From: Rhodobacter sp. CZR27 | Lineage (GTDB): Bacteria; Pseudomonadota; Alphaproteobacteria; Rhodobacterales; Rhodobacteraceae | DNA length: 64,000 bases | Direction: 5' to 3' | Assembly (NCBI RefSeq): GCF_002407205.1 | Contig: NZ_CP023548.1 | Location: 830,501-894,500 of the forward strand | In this document: positions 1-8,913 of the stretch, one piece after another | Numbering within the stretch: position 1 is the stretch's first letter | How the letters are laid out: each line of letters begins with the position of its first letter | Program-made: the position numbers and the translations under genes | The notes under the pieces: model-generated | Database searches by the model: none | What the model was told of the DNA's origin: nothing | The model's input: only the letters and a program-made list of their open reading frames with translations

Positions 1-34
1 GCGGGCCACGTTAAAGAAACCGCTAAAGAGGCGA
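1..34 (+). promoter_or_regulatory. SAM-II-type riboswitch, 3' part (5' end outside window)
   Basis: The first bases read GCCACGTTAAAGAAACCGCT followed by AAAGAG. This matches the conserved 3' core of the SAM-II (metA-type) riboswitch as I recall it (GCCACGUUAAA, a short spacer, then GCUAAA). SAM-II aptamers are known in alphaproteobacteria upstream of methionine genes, and the next gene here is metZ. The 5' stem of the pseudoknot lies outside the window, so the full fold cannot be checked. The related SAM-V class shares this core and is the main alternative. Confidence 0.78.
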
Positions 35-74
35 GGGCCAGTGGCCCCCGTGCTCTTCGGCATGGGGGCTTTTT
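35..74 (+). terminator. Attenuator: antiterminator and terminator hairpins before metZ
   Basis: Two overlapping hairpins can form. GGGCC (35-39) pairs with GGCCC (43-47) around AGT. GCCCCCGTGC (44-53) pairs with GCATGGGGGC (60-69) around TCTTCG, with one G-T pair, and is followed by five T (70-74), a textbook intrinsic terminator. Bases 44-47 are shared, so the two stems exclude each other. Together with the upstream SAM-II core this suggests transcription attenuation of metZ by S-adenosylmethionine (inference). Confidence 0.8.
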
Positions 75-98
75 GCTGTCGCGAAGGACGCATCGGGT

Positions 99-1277
99 AT
101 GACGAAGGACTGGAAGACACGGACGCAGCTTGTCCATGCGGGCAGCCGGAGAAGCCAGTATGGCGAGATGGCCGAGGCGATCTTCCTGACCCAGGGCTTC
201 GTCTATGGCTCGGCCGAGCAGGCCGAGGCGCGCTTCATCGAGACCGGCGCCGACGAGTTCATCTATGCCCGCTACGGCAACCCCACCACGCGCATGTTCG
301 AGGACCGCATCGCCGCCGTCGAGGGCACCGAGGACGCCTTTGCCACCGCCTCCGGGATGGCGGCCGTCAACGGGGTGCTGACCTCGATCGTGCGGGCGGG
401 CGACCATCTGGTCGCCGCGCGCGCGCTCTTCGGGTCCTGCATCTACATCCTCGAGGAGGTTCTGGGCCGCTTCGGGGTCGAGGTGACCTTCGTCGACGGC
501 ACCGACCTCGACCAGTGGCGCGCGGCGGTGCGGCCGGGCACCAAGGCCGTGTTCTTCGAATCCGTCTCGAACCCGACGCTGGAGATCCCCGACATCGAAG
601 CCATCGCCGAAATCGCCCATGCGGTCGGCGCGCTCGTGGTGGTGGACAATGTCTTCGCGACACCCGTCTTCTCGACGGCGGTGGCGCAGGGCGCGGACGT
701 CGTGATCTATTCGGCGACCAAGCACATCGACGGGCAGGGCAGGGCGCTGGGGGGCGTCGTCTGCGGCACGCAGCACTTCATCCGCAAGGTGCTGGAACCC
801 TACATGAAGCACACCGGCGGCTCGATCAGCCCGTTCAACGCCTGGCTGATGCTGAACGGCATGGCGACGCTCGACCTGCGCTGCCGCGCGATGGCCGACA
901 GCGCCGAGCGGATCGCCCGCGCGCTCGAGGGCGACGCGCGGCTGCGCGTGATCCATCCCGCGCTCGAAAGCCATCCGCAGCACGAACTGGCCAAGACCCA
1001 GCTGAAGCGTCCGGGCACCATGCTGGCGCTGGATCTGGCGGGCGGGAAGGAAGCGGCCTTCCGCTTCCTCAACGCGCTGAAGATCGTGAAGATCTCGAAC
1101 AACCTTGGCGATGCGAAGTCGATCGCGACGCATCCGGCGACGACCACGCACCAGCGGCTGACCGACGAGCAGAAGGCGCATCTCGGCATCACGCCTGGGC
1201 TGATCCGGCTGTCGGTCGGGCTGGAAGACGCCGAGGATCTGATCGCGGATCTGAAGGCGGCGCTGGATGTGATCTGA
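99..1277 (+). CDS. metZ: O-succinylhomoserine sulfhydrylase
   Basis: The 392-aa protein is a PLP-dependent enzyme of the Cys/Met metabolism family. It carries the SATKHIDGQGR motif with the Schiff-base lysine near residue 208 and the ending typical of MetZ (SVGLEDAEDLIADL). MetZ condenses O-succinylhomoserine with sulfide to give homocysteine, bypassing cystathionine. The ATG at 99 follows AAGGA at a 10-base spacing. The SAM-II-like leader and terminator directly upstream fit a methionine biosynthesis gene. Other sulfhydrylases (MetY) and cystathionine synthases are related, but length and the riboswitch context favour MetZ. Confidence 0.92.
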   Translation: MTKDWKTRTQLVHAGSRRSQYGEMAEAIFLTQGFVYGSAEQAEARFIETGADEFIYARYGNPTTRMFEDRIAAVEGTEDAFATASGMAAVNGVLTSIVRAGDHLVAARALFGSCIYILEEVLGRFGVEVTFVDGTDLDQWRAAVRPGTKAVFFESVSNPTLEIPDIEAIAEIAHAVGALVVVDNVFATPVFSTAVAQGADVVIYSATKHIDGQGRALGGVVCGTQHFIRKVLEPYMKHTGGSISPFNAWLMLNGMATLDLRCRAMADSAERIARALEGDARLRVIHPALESHPQHELAKTQLKRPGTMLALDLAGGKEAAFRFLNALKIVKISNNLGDAKSIATHPATTTHQRLTDEQKAHLGITPGLIRLSVGLEDAEDLIADLKAALDVI

Positions 1278-1371
1278 AATCTTCCCTCTCGCGTATCCGG
1301 ATTGACTGTTGGGGATAGGGTCGGGAGCCGCTATATCGGGTCCTGACCCGCAAGTGACGAGGGGGAGCGAG

Positions 1372-2451
1372 ATGAACATCCTGACGCCCGTGGCCGAGCG
1401 CCTGCCAAGCCGCGAGGAAGCCGAGGAGGCCCTTGCCGTTCTGCGGCGCTGGGCCAGGCACACGCCGACGGCCGAGGTGACGCAACTCTCGCCGGAGGTT
1501 CCGTCGCTGGTCTATCCCGACCTGAACCGCAGCTATCCGCGCACCTTCACGGTGGACGAGGCCTACAAGGCGTCGCTGCCCGACCTGCAGAACGGGCCCT
1601 CCAGCCTGATCGTCGGCGCGAAGGCGGTGATCCAGCATGTCGGGATCTCGAACTTCCGCCTGCCGATCCGCTACCACACGCGCGACAACGGCGACCTGAC
1701 GCTTGAGACCTCGGTCACCGGCACGGTGAGCCTCGAGGCCGAGAAGAAGGGCATCAACATGAGCCGCATCATGCGCTCGTTCTATGCCCATGCCGAGCGC
1801 AGCTTCAGCTTCGGCGTGATCGAGCACGCGCTGGAGGATTACAAGCGCGACCTCGGCAGCTTCGATGCCCGCATCCAGATGCGCTTCTCCTTCCCGGTGA
1901 AGGTGCCGTCGCTGCGCTCGGGGCTGGTGGGCTGGCAGTATTACGACATCGCGCTGGAACTGGTGGACAAGGGCGGGGTGCGCAAGAAGATCATGCATCT
2001 CGATTTCGTCTATTCTTCGACCTGCCCGTGCTCGCTGGAACTGTCCGAGCATGCCCGGCGCGAGCGGGGGCAGCTGGCCACGCCGCATTCGCAGCGGTCG
2101 GTGGCGCGGATCTCGGTCGAGGTGCTGCCGGGCAAGTGCCTGTGGTTCGAGGATCTGATCGAGCTTGCCCGCGCGGCGGTGCCGACCGAGACGCAGGTGA
2201 TGGTCAAGCGCGAGGACGAACAGGCCTTCGCCGAGTTGAACGCCGCGAATCCGATCTTCGTCGAGGATGCGGCGCGCAGCTTCTGCCAGGCGTTGCAGGG
2301 CGATCCGCGCATCGGCGACTTCCGCGTGGTGGCGAGCCATCAGGAAAGCCTGCACTCGCATGATGCGGTGTCGGTGCTGACGGAAGGGGCGACCTTCGCG
2401 GCCGACAGCCTTGATCCGCGGCTTTTCGCCAGCCTCTACCACACCGGCTGA
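1372..2451 (+). CDS. folE2: GTP cyclohydrolase FolE2 (type IB)
   Basis: The 359-aa protein has the FolE2 signature STCPCSLELSEHARR around the conserved metal-binding cysteine, and the TPHSQRS segment that follows. FolE2 converts GTP to 7,8-dihydroneopterin triphosphate, the first step of tetrahydrofolate synthesis, replacing zinc-dependent FolE. The ATG at 1372 lies just after a strong GAGGGGGAGCGAG Shine-Dalgarno region; an open frame continues upstream to 1309 without a ribosome site. Later folate genes folB and folP occur at 14831-16813. No clear Zur box is visible upstream, although FolE2 is zinc-regulated in some bacteria. Confidence 0.95.
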   Translation: MNILTPVAERLPSREEAEEALAVLRRWARHTPTAEVTQLSPEVPSLVYPDLNRSYPRTFTVDEAYKASLPDLQNGPSSLIVGAKAVIQHVGISNFRLPIRYHTRDNGDLTLETSVTGTVSLEAEKKGINMSRIMRSFYAHAERSFSFGVIEHALEDYKRDLGSFDARIQMRFSFPVKVPSLRSGLVGWQYYDIALELVDKGGVRKKIMHLDFVYSSTCPCSLELSEHARRERGQLATPHSQRSVARISVEVLPGKCLWFEDLIELARAAVPTETQVMVKREDEQAFAELNAANPIFVEDAARSFCQALQGDPRIGDFRVVASHQESLHSHDAVSVLTEGATFAADSLDPRLFASLYHTG

Positions 2452-2466
2452 GGCCGGCGACGGGCC

Positions 2467-2478
2467 GGCGCTTGACAG
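2467..2478 (+). promoter_or_regulatory. Candidate -35 element of trkH copy 1
   Basis: GGCGCTTGACAG contains a perfect TTGACA hexamer starting 39 bases before the trkH ATG at 2511. The same 12-mer recurs at 3961-3972 before the second trkH copy. If used as a -35 box, the transcript would begin within a few bases of the start codon. The -10 position is GC-rich and poor, so this remains a candidate. Confidence 0.4.
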
Positions 2479-2510
2479 CGGCGCGGGGCGCGGGCACCGC
2501 TGCGCGCATC

Positions 2511-3959
2511 ATGCTGGACCTGCGCCCCGTCGGATTCGTCATCGGCCTTCTCATCGCGGCGCTGGGTGCGACCATGCTCGTGCCAGCCGTGCTGGATCTG
2601 TATCTGGCCGACGGCAACGGGCTTGCGATATTCGAGGCCGCCTTCCTGTCCATGCTTGCGGGCGGCGCGGTCTCGCTGTCCTGCGCCAACGCGCCCTCGC
2701 GGCAGCTGAACATCCGGCAGGCCTTCGTTCTGACGGCGGCGATCTGGTTCGCCATGCCGGCCTTCGGCAGCCTGCCACTGATCCTGGGCGAGCCCGACCT
2801 CAGCTTCACCGACGCGATGTTCGAGGCCGTTTCGGGCATCACCACCACCGGGTCCACCGTGATCGTCGGACTGGACAACCTGCCGGCCGGGACAAACCTG
2901 TGGCGGGGGATGCTGAACTGGCTCGGCGGCCTCGGCATCGCGTTCATCGCCATGATCTTCCTGCCGGTCATGCGGGTGGGGGGCATGCAGTTCTTCCGCA
3001 CCGAGGGCTTCGACACGCTGGGCAAGGTCCTGCCGCGGGCAAGCGACATCGCCCGGGCGCTGCTCGCCGTCTACTCGGGGCTGACCGCCCTGTGCATCGC
3101 GACCTATGGCATCCTCGGGATGGAGCCGCTCGATGCCGTCGTGAACGGCGTCGCCACCATCGCGACCGGGGGCTTCTCGCCCGCCGACGCCTCGTTCGGC
3201 AAGTATCCGGGGGCCGGCGAATATGCCGGGGCGGTCTTCATGATCCTCGGCGCGATGCCCTACATCCGGTTCGTGCAGCTCGTGCGCGGCTCGCCGGGGC
3301 CGATTCTTGCCGACAGCCAGATCCGCGCCATGCTGCGCTGGATGGCCTATGCGGTGGGCCTCGTGACCGCCTGGCGGGTGGCGACCTCGGACCAGGATCT
3401 CGAATCCGCCTTCCGCGAGGCCACCTTCAACCTCGTGTCGGTCTTCACCGGCACCGGCTTCTTCTCGGGCAGCTTCGCCAACTGGGGCGCCTTTGCCATG
3501 GTCATCGCCTTCTGCGTCGGCATGATCGGCGGCTGCTCCTCGTCGAGTTCCGGCGCGCTAAGCGTGTTCCGCGTGCAGGTCGTGCTGAACGCGATCCGGG
3601 TGCAGATCGAGCGGATCGGCATGCCCGACCGCATGGTTTCCGTCCGATACGAGGGCCGGAGGGTCGAGGACGACGTGATGAACGCCCTCATCCTCTATGT
3701 CACCGGCTACATCCTTGCCATCGGCATGCTCAGCGTCGCGGTGACGCTGACGGGGGTGGACCCGACCTCGGCGCTCTTCTCCGTCTGGACCTCGATCGGC
3801 AACATCGGCTACGGCTACGGGCCGCTGGTCGCGCCGACCGGAACCTTCATCGACTTTCCTGATACGGCGAAGTGGCTCCTGATCCTGACCATGCTCATGG
3901 GCCGGCTGGCGCTTCTGGCGCTGGTGGTGCTGATCCTGCCGCGGTTCTGGCGACAGTAG
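2511..3959 (+). CDS. trkH: TrkH-family potassium uptake protein, copy 1
   Basis: The 482-aa integral membrane protein is the channel-like subunit of a Trk/Ktr potassium importer. The four pore loops are visible: GITTTGST, ATGGFSP, TGTGFFSG and IGNIGYGYGP. The ATG at 2511 is chosen over an upstream TTG at 2472 because it gives MLDLRPVGFVIG, which aligns with the start of the tandem paralogue (MIDPRPVGYIIG) and gives both exactly 482 residues. No Shine-Dalgarno is seen. No trkA partner lies nearby. Confidence 0.9.
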   Translation: MLDLRPVGFVIGLLIAALGATMLVPAVLDLYLADGNGLAIFEAAFLSMLAGGAVSLSCANAPSRQLNIRQAFVLTAAIWFAMPAFGSLPLILGEPDLSFTDAMFEAVSGITTTGSTVIVGLDNLPAGTNLWRGMLNWLGGLGIAFIAMIFLPVMRVGGMQFFRTEGFDTLGKVLPRASDIARALLAVYSGLTALCIATYGILGMEPLDAVVNGVATIATGGFSPADASFGKYPGAGEYAGAVFMILGAMPYIRFVQLVRGSPGPILADSQIRAMLRWMAYAVGLVTAWRVATSDQDLESAFREATFNLVSVFTGTGFFSGSFANWGAFAMVIAFCVGMIGGCSSSSSGALSVFRVQVVLNAIRVQIERIGMPDRMVSVRYEGRRVEDDVMNALILYVTGYILAIGMLSVAVTLTGVDPTSALFSVWTSIGNIGYGYGPLVAPTGTFIDFPDTAKWLLILTMLMGRLALLALVVLILPRFWRQ

Positions 3960-3960
3960 G

Positions 3961-3972
3961 GGCGCTTGACAG
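3961..3972 (+). promoter_or_regulatory. Candidate -35 element of trkH copy 2
   Basis: GGCGCTTGACAG repeats the 12-mer found before trkH copy 1. TTGACA begins 35 bases before the ATG at 4001, which would place the transcription start at the start codon. It sits immediately after the first copy's stop codon, so the second gene may have its own promoter. The -10 region is weak. Confidence 0.4.
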
Positions 3973-4000
3973 TTCCCGGGCGTCCCGCCAAGCCTGCCGC

Positions 4001-5449
4001 ATGATCGACCCGCGGCCCGTCGGATACATCATCGGTCTTCTCGCGGCCACGCTGGGCGTCATCATGCTGGTGCCGCTGACGCTGGACTATGCGGTGGGCG
4101 ACCCGCACTGGATGGCCTTCGCCGAAAGCGCGGTGATTTCGATCGTGGCGGGCGGGATGCTGGCGCTGGCCTGCGCGAATGCGACGGGCCGGGGCCTGTC
4201 GATGCAGCAGAGCTTCCTGCTGACCACCGGCGTCTGGCTGATTCTGCCGGTTTTCGGCGCGCTGCCCTTCATGCTGGGCCGGCCGGATGCGACCTTCACC
4301 GACGCGGTCTTCGAGGCCATGTCGGGCATGACCACCACCGGCACGACGGTCTTCGTCGGGCTGGACGCGCTGCCCATGGGCACGAACCTCTGGCGCGGCA
4401 TCCTGCAGTGGCTGGGCGGCCTCGGGATCGTCATCGTGGCGATGATCTTCCTGCCGGTGATGAAGGTCGGCGGGATGCAGTTCTTCCGGTCCGAAGGCTT
4501 CGACACGCTGGGCAAGATCCTGCCGCGCGCGCTCGACATCTCGGCGGCGCTGATCCAGATCTACCTCGTGCTCACGCTGGCCTGCGTGTTCACCTATCTC
4601 GCTCTCGGCCTGCCGGTGTTCGAGGCGGTGGTCCATGCGCTCACCACCGTCTCGACCGGCGGTTTCTCCAGCTCCGACCGGTCCTTCGCGCTGTTCCAGG
4701 GCCCGGCGGAATATGCCTGCGCCGTCTTCATGGTGCTGGCCGCGCTGCCCTTCGTCCGCTTCGTGCAGGTGGCGCAGGGCGATCTCCTGCCGCTGTGGCG
4801 CGACCCGCAGGTGCGCGCCTACCTGCGCTGGAACGCCTATGCCATCGGGCTGATCGTGGCCTACGAGATCGTCCACCGCGGGGCGCCGCTGGGGCCGACG
4901 CTGCGCGAGACGACCTTCAACGTGGTCTCGACCTTCACCGGGACCGGGCTGACCAGCGTGGATCTGAACGTCTGGGGCACCTTTCCCTTCGTGATGCTGA
5001 TCGTGATCGGGCTGATCGGCGGCTGCACCTCATCGACCACCTGTTCGGTCAAGGTGTTCCGCTACCTGATCCTGATCGAGGCGATCAAGGTGCAGATCCG
5101 CCGCCTGCAGAGCCCGAACGCGCTGATCTTCGTCGATTACGAGGGCCGTCGGGTGAGTCAGGACGTCATCAACTCGGTGATCCTGTTCTTCACCATGTTC
5201 ATCCTGACCTTCGGGGTTCTGTCGGTGCTGCTGTCGCTGACCGGGCTGCAGACGAAGACGGCCGTCACCGCCGCCTGGACCGCCATCGCCAATGTCGGGC
5301 CGGTCTTCGGACCCGAGGTCAGCGCGACCGGCGCGGTCGACGGCTTCTCCGATTCGGCGAAGTGGCTGATGATCCTCGGCATGCTGCTCGGCCGGCTGGA
5401 GCTGCTGTCGGTCTATGTGCTGCTGCTGCGCCGGTTCTGGCGGGGCTGA
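4001..5449 (+). CDS. trkH: TrkH-family potassium uptake protein, copy 2
   Basis: The 482-aa protein is a tandem paralogue of the preceding gene, with the same pore-loop plan: GMTTTGTT, STGGFSS, TGTGLTS and IANVGPVFGP. The shared block around FLPVMKVGGMQFFRSEGFDTLGK is nearly identical in both copies, showing an old duplication. The third and fourth pore loops differ most, so ion affinity or partner use may differ (inference). It starts 41 bases after copy 1 ends, with no clear ribosome-binding site. Confidence 0.9.
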   Translation: MIDPRPVGYIIGLLAATLGVIMLVPLTLDYAVGDPHWMAFAESAVISIVAGGMLALACANATGRGLSMQQSFLLTTGVWLILPVFGALPFMLGRPDATFTDAVFEAMSGMTTTGTTVFVGLDALPMGTNLWRGILQWLGGLGIVIVAMIFLPVMKVGGMQFFRSEGFDTLGKILPRALDISAALIQIYLVLTLACVFTYLALGLPVFEAVVHALTTVSTGGFSSSDRSFALFQGPAEYACAVFMVLAALPFVRFVQVAQGDLLPLWRDPQVRAYLRWNAYAIGLIVAYEIVHRGAPLGPTLRETTFNVVSTFTGTGLTSVDLNVWGTFPFVMLIVIGLIGGCTSSTTCSVKVFRYLILIEAIKVQIRRLQSPNALIFVDYEGRRVSQDVINSVILFFTMFILTFGVLSVLLSLTGLQTKTAVTAAWTAIANVGPVFGPEVSATGAVDGFSDSAKWLMILGMLLGRLELLSVYVLLLRRFWRG

Positions 5450-5548
5450 GAGGCGTCTGCCATCCCGCCGAGGCGCCGGTTCCTGCGGGGCGCGCGCCGA
5501 CGTGCCCCGGTTGCCTGTCGGGCGTGATCCCGCGGGACCGCCGCGGTA

Positions 5549-5571
5549 GCCCGGACCCCGCGGATCCGGGC
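5549..5571. terminator. Hairpin between converging trkH and the minus-strand gene
   Basis: GCCCGGA (5549-5555) pairs with TCCGGGC (5565-5571) around a nine-base loop, in the 129-base gap between two convergent genes. There is no T-tract on either strand, so termination is only suggested by position. Confidence 0.35.
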
Positions 5572-5578
5572 CGGCCGG

Positions 5579-7378
5579 TCACTCCCAGCAGGAGACGAGC
5601 GCCGTCATCCCGTCGCCGATCCGCACCAGATCCTCGGGGGCGAGCGCGCCGCCGCCCTCGGCCGTGCGGGGCTGAAGCCCGGCCTGCGACAGCCGGGCGG
5701 CGAGGGCCTCGGCCCCGACGGCGAAGGCCACGTCGGCCGGCAGCTGCCGCGTTCCGTCCGTCTTCGGCACCAGCATCCCGAGCACGCCGCCCGTCGCATC
5801 CAGCACGGGGCCGCCGGCATCGCCCGGCCGCGTCGCCAGCCGCAGCTGGCGCAGGTCCGGCTCGCCCTCAAGCCCCGTCGCCGCATCGAGCGCGCCGAAG
5901 GTCAGGGTCGGCGCCGGAAGCCGGTCCTCGTAGGGGTAGCCCGCGACGGCGACCGGCTCGCCGGGCCGCGGCGCCTCGGTCCGGAACGCGGCCGTCACCC
6001 GTGGTGCGAGCGGTGTCCGCGGTTTCACGACCGCAAGGCCGAGTGCGGCGTCGGTCAGCGTCACCTCGGCCTCGATGTCGCGGTCAAGCGTGACCCGCCC
6101 GCAGCCCGAGACCGCCTCGGCCACCGTCAGCACGGTGCCCCGCGCATCGATGAACAGGCCCGAGCGCGAGTGGGCAGGGCGCCGCACCTCGAGACCGGCC
6201 AGCATCCCCCGCCGCTGCTCTTCCGACAGCGCCACCAGACCCGGATCGAGGGCACGCTCGCCAAAGGGCCGGAAGCTCGACTGCATCGCGGTCAGCACCC
6301 GCGCCATGCGCTCGTCATCCTCGGGGTTCCAGACCAGCATGTAGCCCTTGATCAGCCCGCCCTTCAGCTCGGCATGGGTGTAGCTGGCGACCGTGGCCGA
6401 GCGGCCCTCGATGGTGAAGGAGCTGTCGCGCCGCTCGCGCGTGCCTTCCAGCGGGACGATCTCGAGCGTCTGCAGGATGTCGTAGAGGCCAAAGAGCGTG
6501 CCCTGGTCGCCCGGCTCGCTGATCAGGATGACCTGCACGCCCGAGTCGTCCTTCGCCGTGAAATGCACGAAGGGCGGCTCGTAGCGGTCGAACTGCACCA
6601 GCGAGGTCGGCAGCGCGATGCGGATGCCGGCCTGCTCCTCGGTGACGGTGGAAAGGCCCAGTTCCGCCTGCGCCTTCGAGAAGCTGTCGATCAGCCGTTC
6701 GCGCTGGCGCGCGGTCAGGATGCCGGTCGGCTCCTCGCCCTGGGCCCCCTGCCAGGCCGCCATCGAGGCGCGCGTGCCGGGGCCGAAGGCGCCGTCGATC
6801 GCCGAGGTGTAGAAGCCGAACCACTGCAGCGCCGACTGGATCTGCAGCCGCTCGTCCAGCACGAGCAGCGCCTCGGACCGGCGCGCCTCCTCCGGCGTTT
6901 CGTCCGGCAGCGCGGGCTGGACGGGGGCGGGGGCCGGCAGTGGGGTCTGCGCCGCCGGCTCCTCGGTGACCGTTTCGGGGCCGGGCACGGCCAGCGCCTC
7001 GGTGTCCGGCGTGGGCAGCGCGAGCGCCGCCGCCGCCTCGCCCGGTGCGACGAAGGGCTCGCGGAAGTTGCGCCCATCGGCGATGAAGCTGTCGGACGGG
7101 ATCAGGCCCGCGCCCAGCAGGTCGTCGAGCCGCAGGCGGGCGGCCTCGGGGGCATAGGGCCCCAGCACGATGCCATACCAGCCCGAGGCGAGCCGGTAGC
7201 CCGAGACGTCGGGAAAGGCGCGGGCATAGGCGCGGGCGCGCTCGGCGGCCTCGGCCTGGGTGGGGCGAGCCTCGATCTGCACCCAGACCTCGGCCTGGGC
7301 CTGTTCCTGCGGCCAGGCCGGAGCCGCCGCCGGAAGCGCCGCGCCCAGCCAGAGAAGAAAGATCATCTGCCTCATCAT
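5579..7378 (-). CDS. Secreted SPOR / peptidoglycan-binding / trypsin-fold protein, protease site degenerate
   Basis: This 599-aa protein starts with a signal peptide ([22 protein letters not shown]). A SPOR-like region follows (about residues 28-110), a proline/alanine linker, a PG_binding_1-like domain (about 180-240, [20 protein letters not shown]), a middle region, and a trypsin-like domain (about 430-580). The usual GDSGGP active site reads GDAGGPV, replacing the catalytic serine by alanine near residue 521. The position expected for histidine reads VAEAVSGC. It is therefore probably not an active protease but a periplasmic, cell-wall-associated binding protein. Start at 7378 or 7375, after GGAAGG. 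Confidence 0.8.
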   Translation of the reverse strand: MMRQMIFLLWLGAALPAAAPAWPQEQAQAEVWVQIEARPTQAEAAERARAYARAFPDVSGYRLASGWYGIVLGPYAPEAARLRLDDLLGAGLIPSDSFIADGRNFREPFVAPGEAAAALALPTPDTEALAVPGPETVTEEPAAQTPLPAPAPVQPALPDETPEEARRSEALLVLDERLQIQSALQWFGFYTSAIDGAFGPGTRASMAAWQGAQGEEPTGILTARQRERLIDSFSKAQAELGLSTVTEEQAGIRIALPTSLVQFDRYEPPFVHFTAKDDSGVQVILISEPGDQGTLFGLYDILQTLEIVPLEGTRERRDSSFTIEGRSATVASYTHAELKGGLIKGYMLVWNPEDDERMARVLTAMQSSFRPFGERALDPGLVALSEEQRRGMLAGLEVRRPAHSRSGLFIDARGTVLTVAEAVSGCGRVTLDRDIEAEVTLTDAALGLAVVKPRTPLAPRVTAAFRTEAPRPGEPVAVAGYPYEDRLPAPTLTFGALDAATGLEGEPDLRQLRLATRPGDAGGPVLDATGGVLGMLVPKTDGTRQLPADVAFAVGAEALAARLSQAGLQPRTAEGGGALAPEDLVRIGDGMTALVSCWE

Positions 7379-7466
7379 GTGCCTTCCCGCCTCGCTTGCC
7401 GGCTGCGGAGACCCGCGCCACGCCCGCGGGAGGCCCGTCAAATCCGGTCCGCTCCGCCGCCGCCGA

Positions 7467-7495
7467 TTGACCCTTGCCCGCCTCTTGCCTATGGA
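7467..7495 (+). promoter_or_regulatory. Sigma-70-type promoter of glyQ
   Basis: TTGACC (7467-7472) and TATGGA (7490-7495) are separated by exactly 17 bases. They lie 28 bases before the glyQ start codon in the 144-base divergent gap with the minus-strand SPOR protein gene. Confidence 0.6.
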
Positions 7496-7522
7496 GAGGG
7501 CGCTTTGCAAGAGGGCCAGCAC

Positions 7523-8442
<920 letters not shown>

Positions 8443-8446
<4 letters not shown>

Positions 8447-8913
8447 ATGGCAAGCTTCTCGCAGGTGGCATCGTGCTGACCGCCCTGATCGCCGGAGCCG
8501 CGGTCTGGTGGGCGCAGATCCATGCCTTCTACGAGGACGCAGCCTTCAAGCCCGGCGAGGAGATCCGCCTGACCCCGATCCTCGGCAAGGTGCCCGAGGT
8601 CATCATCGCCGACGAGGTGAGGGGCATCGACGCGACATCGTCTCCGCTGCGCTTCCGCGCCTGCTTCACCACGCCCCTCAGTCAGGCGATGCTGACCGAG
8701 ACCTACCGCGTCTATCCGAAGCCCACGCCGCTCACCGCGCCGCCGTGGTTCGACTGCTTCGATGCGAAGGCGATCGACACCGCCCTGCGCCGCGGCGAGG
8801 CCATCGCCTTCCTGTCGGAACATGACATCGCCCCCGGGGTGGATCGCGTCGTCGCGGTCTTTCCCGACGGCCACGCCTATGCGTGGCACCAGTTGAACGC
8901 CGAGGAACAGTAA
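8443..8913 (+). CDS. Small membrane-anchored protein between glyQ and glyS
   Basis: This 156-aa protein starts at GTG in the overlap GTGA with glyQ and ends in TAATG, overlapping the glyS start by one base. An N-terminal hydrophobic segment (about residues 4-22) suggests a signal anchor, with the rest in the periplasm. Two cysteines (in RFRACF and WFDCFD) could form a disulfide. I do not recognise a catalytic motif; a Rhodobacterales domain of unknown function (possibly DUF6446) is my best guess. Its tight packing between glyQ and glyS implies co-expression but not necessarily a role in tRNA charging. Confidence 0.82.
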
